Assembly: GCA_001600095.1 (NCBI GenBank)
Contig: BCIX01000001.1
Span: 7,279,198-7,343,197 of the forward strand
Reading direction: 5' to 3'
Length of the DNA stretch: 64,000 nucleotides
Source of the DNA: Bullera alba
Lineage: Eukaryota > Basidiomycota > Tremellomycetes > Tremellales > Bulleraceae
Both the position numbers and the translations under genes were made by a program. Every line of letters starts with the position of its first letter. Positions within the stretch are counted from its first letter, which is position 1. Under the pieces are notes generated by a model. It had not been told where the DNA came from and did not search any database. It worked only from the letters and a program-made list of their open reading frames with translations. Positions 58,797-64,000 of this stretch are shown here, in pieces.

Positions 58797-60664
58797 TCAC
58801 GCCATCACTGGACATTGCAACGTGCTCTCAACTCCCAATCGATCCCCAGCATCCATAACTTCGCAGCCTGGAAGCGCATCTCCGGCTTGCTTTGGCGAAG
58901 GGTACTCCGAGACCTCGAGGTGGAGCGGTTTTGGCGGGACGTACGTCGTCTTCGAGAAGGTCCTGCTCATCGTCTTCGTGATGAGGGGTACTGAGAACGG
59001 GGCGGTGTTCACAAAGAGATGATTGACCTCATCAGCCTTGTCGCTAGCCACGATCTCGTTGAGATTTTTATCCTCCACCTCGAGTATCTCCTGGCACACG
59101 ACGGTTGACGGCTTGGTGGTGATGACCTCGATCACCCTCTGGAAAAGCGGGAGACTGGATAGGAAACCCCCATGGTCCACATTCTCAAACACCTCACAGT
59201 CGATATTTGCCATCTTGCAATCGATCTCGATATTGGATACCGGAACCAACCCGTCTTTCCTGGCCAAAATGACTTTGACCGATCCATCTCCTGGAGCCGT
59301 TCGGACGGGGAGTGCGGCGTTGAAATAGTCAAACTCCCTGAAGAGGTAATATGCCACTCCACGCTCTGTCGAGACGTATCGCAACAACGCTGAGAATGCC
59401 GAGGTGGCCCTAGTCCTCGTCACGCTTCTTATCAAGTTTGACTCTGACATGCGCATCGAGATCGGGTCGATCAACACCGTGTCGAACGTCGCCATCCCGG
59501 CAGACGCCTTGAGACCAGAGGCCAGGCTTGATCCGAGGGAGTGAGCGACAATGGTGCCTCTGGACTGGTGGAGCGTGGGTGGGAAAGAGTGTCTGGTCAA
59601 CATGTAGTTGACCGAAGTTACCATTTGGGCCATACTGGCGGTGACAGGGCGAGATTTTGCGAATGTGAGTTTGAGCGAAATGTGCGGTTGGTCGACCAAG
59701 AAGATCGGTCTGTTGGTGGACAAGAGGCCGAGGATGAGACCGGTCAGGGGGGCGTACCCGCCCAGACCATGGACCAAGATGATGGGCGTTTGGACCTCTG
59801 CCTTCTGCTTCTTCGAGGCGAGATAGCATAGTAACCCCGCGGAGGGACTGCTCAGCCCTGGGTGGTAGAAGTATCCAAGGGCTCGACCGGAGCTCGGAGG
59901 GTAATACTCGAACCCAGCTGTCCACAGCAAACAATCCACCACACTGCTGACCACCGCTGCGGCGAGGTAGAAGGCTAATGGCTTGTGTGTCGTTCTGACA
60001 GTTTCTACCGCCGGGGCGATCGGCTCGAGGGCAGGGTTGTAGCCCGTTTGGAAGCGGAAATTCCGTTTGGCCTCCAAGGCCAGCACCATCGCCTGTAGGA
60101 GATGGTGGCTAGGTGCATCTGAGAGGACTTGGGCTATCGGCTTGTGGATGCAGAATCCTGACATCTTGTCAGCTCATCCTTCCGTCCTTATCGATGATAC
60201 TACACACCTGATAACCATTCTTCGATGTTTCCCCGCTTCACCTCCGCAATTATCACTTTGCCCTCATCCTCATCCATCGAGCCGGATATCCAAGCAGAGG
60301 CTTTATCCCTAAGCGACGTCGGAGGGGGTTTACGGTCAAACCACGAGCATAACCAGGTATCCACACTCGCGGCATTATCCAGCGTTGCCATCGTCTCCCG
60401 CCAGAACCTCTTCCTCGCCTCCACGTCAATCGGTCTCAGCTGTCGACCTTTGTCCGTCTGGAAGTGGGACCACACCCAGAACGCCGCTTCGAGCCATACG
60501 GCGGTCCGTGCAGTCGAGCCGAGCTGGAGGGCGAAGGAGCTGCCGGTGATCCCGTTGAACAGCATGATCACCACGTCCGCCAGGGCGAGCAGGGCACAAG
60601 AAGGCGCTACGAGGTCTAGCGAAAGGGCGAGCGCCTGGGTGGTTATAGTAGCAGGTGAGATCAT
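58797..60664 (-). CDS. Membrane-associated alpha/beta hydrolase, unknown substrate
   Basis: About 605 residues in two exons, starting MISPATITTQALALSLDLVAP at 60664. The first 60 residues hold one or two hydrophobic helices, and a further helix (LAFYLAAAVVSSVVDCLLWTAGF) lies at about residue 215. The hydrolase core is IILVHGLGGYAPLTGLILGLL (oxyanion HG), nucleophile elbow IVAHSLGSSLASGL (A-H-S-L-G rather than G-x-S-x-G), acid VILARKDGLVPVS and His in FENVDHGGFLSSLP. All three triad residues are present, so it should be active. Similar proteins occur in many basidiomycetes without a known role. A lipase/esterase-like function on membrane lipids is inference. Confidence 0.72.
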
Positions 60665-61280
60665 CTTGGTGGTGCAAGAGGTGGTAATTGAAGATGGGAC
60701 CGGCCCGTCGAAGAAGTATTGAGCGAATGGAAGTGTGGTAGAAGTGAGCAGAACAACACAAGTCAGCGATGTATACCAACACCTTCCTCTTCACCTTCCT
60801 ATATGCATCTCCACCCCATCCAAATCGGGTTACGTCGTGCTGAAACACTGGAATCGCCCCGCATGCAGCAATGCTGGATGAGGGACAAGACTGAAACTGG
60901 GCCGAATCGAAATCTCAACCGCATCGGTGACCCATCGTCTGTATCCACCTCGTCTGCCAAGTGACGAGGTACTCCAGGTCTCAGCCTGCTGTCTCGCACC
61001 CCAACTTGGTCCCCGCGGGCCGTCATTGACTATGAATGAGGATGTATCATGGACTGTGCTGTGATACATGCGGCTAATGCTAAGCTACTACATGAGCTCG
61101 CAGTCGACATGACTGTGTCCCCGGGCGAGCTTGCTTTATACTGTGCGGGGTTATGTACAATGTGGTCCGCCCATGCACCCTTGGTTTCCCGCTTACAACA
61201 TGACCTTCGTTTCCGTCGTCATCATATCCCGTCGTAATCCGATGTATTCATGAACATGCTCTCGATTTTCTTGCGGGAAA
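60665..61280. other. Spacer between hydrolase start and RTC4-gene stop
   Basis: A 616-bp tandem gap on the minus strand, serving as RTC4-gene 3' UTR and hydrolase promoter. No coding segment, tRNA or repeat was recognised. Confidence 0.4.
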
Positions 61281-64000
61281 TCACCTCGTGCTGATGGTGG
61301 ACGAGGGGTGATCACGTTCCACATCGGCGGTCAGTCGAACTGCTTCATCAAAGAAGTCGGTGCCAAAGTCCGCGTCGAAGCTCGAACTGGGGTCGCGGTA
61401 TGAAGCGACTTTGCCGAATTTCCTGGCTGTCGGGCTTGGCGGGATAGTGCGCTGGCTCTTCTCTTTGGACTGTGATCCACCTCCCGTCTCCTTCGACTTC
61501 TTCTTATCGACGTGTTTGCCTTTGCTGGACGTTGCCTTGTGGTGATCGTTGCTATCTGAACTCTTTGGCGGTGTTGGCAGATGGACGATCGAGCTCTGTG
61601 ATGCCGGAGAATCCGGCACCTCTATGACTGGGTTGTCGACTGATACCGGAGTCGACACCCTCGTCTCCATCCTCTCATTCCCTTCCGTCTTCGCTTGACT
61701 CGCCTCCGACTCGTCCTCGCTCTCGAACCAAGTGTGCTGCGCCTTGTCCCTGATCATCTCACAAGCTATTTTCGTCGACGCATCCTTCTTCCTCAGAACG
61801 CGCATCACGCTCTTCGCCTCCTCACTGTCCTCTCTGTACTTCCATCTCCCATATTCCACACTGTCCTTCCACACCCGGAATGCCACACCCCGCGCTGTCT
61901 TCCATTCTGGGGTCTGCTTGTCCTTTTGACCGGTCCAGCCCTGGTCGGACATGATCAGCCGGATCGCAGCTTCGGGTACCATAATGTGTCCGATGAATTC
62001 GAGCGGCGTGAGTGGGTATATCGGCGATATCTCCTCATCCGTGTTGCTCAACGAAGGGAGTAGTCCCCACATGAGGAGATTGGAGAAATGTCTCAGAATG
62101 ATCGTTCGGCCAAGATGCCCATAGCTGTCAGAGTCAGCGAGATCTCAAGACCTGCAACGGCAACTCACTACCCAGGCATGGAGTAGTCGACAACCTGCTT
62201 GGCCCCTTGATTACCAATATCCGCCCAGCCACTCTTGCCCTTTTTGCCAATATCCCTGACGACCTTGTTGAAGAAAGCGGACCTTTCGGGCTTGTGCATG
62301 ATTCCTTGTAGCTCTTCCCTCAGCCAGCTAAATTCGAGTCGGTCGGGCACTTGGGCAAAGCTGATGGTTTCGGGGTATCCCGCTCGAATACCGAGGGGTA
62401 TGATCGTCGTCTCTGCTTCGTGTATAGCGCAAAACTCGACCGTCGTCTGCCAGGGAAGCATATCGCCATTGTTTCGCTTAGCAGCGAGGATGTCGAGCTC
62501 GATGCGCATCTTGCAGACCTGGGGACTGGGCGATAATGGCATTGCGACGGCGCAGTACTGCGTTAGGTCAACACGCCGTTCTCCGTACTTATAACAATGG
62601 CTTACCTTGCAAATGTCCTGTGGGTCGATGTATGAGTTACAGTAGGCCCTTTCCTCGGGAGTGAAATCGTCTTCTATCTCGATACGCGGCTCTTCCACGG
62701 CGACGGCCGTGGGCAGGGACCTAAAGTCAATTCGTATCAGCCATAGCCCACGCAATCTGACTGGCACTCACGCTATTACCATATCGGCGAGCGTCTGTGC
62801 TGTGGCATCCGCCACTGCTTTCACTTTCGCCTCGCGATCCTTCCCCGACGAGGAACCCTCGGCGCTATGAGCTGAGTCTTCCGATTTCGTTGAGCGTTTA
62901 GCTTTAGCTGGGCGTTCTGGAGTCTTTGATTGCGGTCCTGTGAAATCGATGACGCCCGACTCCTTCTTCCTGGCTTTACGAGGCGTTGTATTTGGCGAAT
63001 CCTTCTTGACTGGCTGTTTCTCCTTGGCTTGAGGGGTAATGTCGATGTCGGTGTCCGAGTCAGATTCGATCCTCGTCGCCTTCTTCTTCACGCCTGTCTT
63101 GGCAGTGGGCTCTTTGATCTGATCGGTAGAGCTGCTTGGGACGAGGACTCGGCTCTTCGGAAGAGCTTTCACATTCGCTGGACTATGTCGAATTCGCTTC
63201 GACTCGCTTGGTTCTTCCAAGAATGCCTCCTCGGCCTTAAGGCGACTTGTACTCGCTCCACCGGATTTCGTCCGGAAGATCCCGGCTTTGTTGCGGTCGT
63301 ATGTAGAGGATGTGGCATACTCGCCCTTTGGCTGGGATTTAAGAAGGATAGCGAGTGGATCAGGTGAATCTGTCGACGGAACATTGGCGAAGCGATTTGG
63401 TTTGGGCGTCTTGTCCGACTGACCCACTAGGACGTTGATGTTGCTAATGGAAGATGCTTGGTTGAACTTCTTGCTGTTCGTAGCCGAAGGTTCTAGGTTT
63501 GAAGTCTTTTGTCGTTTTCTGCTGGGTTCAGAGATCGCGACGATGGACGATGTGGACGATGAACTACACGATATCGCCCGGTCGATTGGCGCTCTCTGGC
63601 TCGCCTTTGGAATATTGATGGGCTTGGAGTCCCGCTGAAGGTTGCTCGAAGGGATGATTGCTGATTGTCTGAACGAGCCTGATGACGAAGCCTTTGAAGC
63701 CTTCGTGTCCGACATGCCTCCCTTCGAGCCTTTGACGAGCCTGTCGACATTGCTCCCCGAGTCTCTCGCAGGGGCCTTGCTCTTATCGCCGTCTTTCTTG
63801 GCGGCTTTACTCGGCTTCTTTGGCTCGTCAAATTCGCCATTCATCCTGGCTTGCAGCAATTCCCTCGGCGAGAGTTTCTTCCTGACTTCTGGCTCCTTGG
63901 CAACGAGTTTTACCGATGCACTAGACGAGGAGAGTTGAGATGAAGGGCGCTGTGGCGAGAATCGAGATGAGGCAAGTTTCTTCGCGAGCAGATCCTCAAG
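61281..64000 (-). CDS. RTC4-domain nuclear protein (5' end outside window)
   Basis: About 840 residues are visible; the frame stays open to the right edge, so the true start lies beyond 64000. The N-terminal half is Ser/Lys-rich and disordered with basic clusters (SRKRQKTS, KARKKESG). The folded C-terminal half starts about FTPEERAYCNSYIDPQDICK and has VCKMRIELDILAAKRNN. It runs through FSWLREELQGIMHKPERSAFFNKVVRDIGKKG, then YGHLGRTIILRHFSNLL and PIYPLTPLEFIGHIMVPEAAIRLIMSDQG. This matches the RTC4-like domain, in which the final VPE..IRLI segment is diagnostic. Yeast Rtc4 was named from a telomere-capping screen and its molecular function is unknown. After the domain comes an acidic/Ser-rich tail ending HPSSTISTR. 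An intron lies at about 62577-62604 and others near 62120-62170 and 62720-62775. Confidence 0.75.

Overview
This window is nuclear DNA from a compact, intron-rich fungal genome, most likely a basidiomycete of the Tremellomycetes (Cryptococcus/Kwoniella/Tremella group). I infer this from several signs. Almost every gene is cut by short introns, usually 33-60 nt, of the form GTGAGT...CTGAC...AG. Genes sit tens to hundreds of bases apart on both strands. The gene content is typically fungal (Dop1, Gpi13, Rsr1, Bur1, Fhl1, Gcn3, p62 dynactin, SERCA, a Gpr4/Git3-like receptor, Rtc4). Several proteins carry the long Ser/Pro-rich extensions common in this group. I cannot name the species from sequence alone. 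I see no rRNA, convincing tRNA, transposon, CRISPR array or viral insertion.

Layout, left to right. 0.1-5.8 kb: DOP1 (-). 6.0-11.0 kb: a protein with three START-type lipid-binding modules and a C-terminal membrane anchor (+). 11.0-12.6 kb: an Ies4-like candidate (-). 13.8-15.0 kb: a plasma-membrane syntaxin (+). 15.5-19.0 kb: an HMT1/ABCB6-type half ABC transporter (+). 19.1-22.3 kb: GPI13 (-). 22.7-25.0 kb: a CLPTM1-family protein (+). 25.1-26.4 kb: CNS1/TTC4 co-chaperone (-). 26.7-28.8 kb: TGL2-like lipase (+). 28.8-30.2 kb: the largest non-coding stretch. 30.2-32.3 kb: a seven-helix receptor (+). 32.5-34.1 kb: an MGR3-like TPR protein (-). 34.4-35.8 kb: eIF2B-alpha (+). 35.9-39.4 kb: a CUE-domain protein (-). 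39.9-41.8 kb: dynactin p62 (-). 42.1-45.4 kb: SERCA calcium pump (+). 45.5-46.5 kb: RSR1 GTPase (-). 47.3-48.8 kb: a wax-synthase-like MBOAT protein (+). 49.0-53.1 kb: FHL1-like FHA/forkhead factor (-). 53.6-57.5 kb: BUR1 kinase (-). 57.8-58.6 kb: L-rhamnose mutarotase (-). 58.8-60.7 kb: an alpha/beta hydrolase (-). 61.3 kb to the right edge: an RTC4-domain protein (-, 5' end outside the window).

Most neighbours alternate in strand, giving divergent pairs with short shared promoters and convergent pairs whose stop codons are often only about 50-120 bp apart. Two divergent pairs look functionally coherent. GPI13 (a late GPI-anchor step) shares 389 bp with a CLPTM1-family gene, a family linked to scrambling of GPI precursors. 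DOP1 (endosome/Golgi trafficking) shares 240 bp with the triple-START protein. The rest is housekeeping and signalling with no evident cluster logic.

The most unusual observation is in the CLPTM1 gene, where conserved protein sequence can be kept in frame only by a 2-nt exon. Other very small exons (9, 14, 19, 22 and 23 nt) occur in five genes, so microexon splicing seems routine here. Other points of note are an FHA domain split by about 185 residues in the Fhl1-like protein, stop-free introns of length divisible by three, and a hairpin plus tandem repeat in an intron of the rhamnose mutarotase gene. All exon joins were worked out by eye from splice motifs and reading frame; spans run from start to stop codon and include introns.
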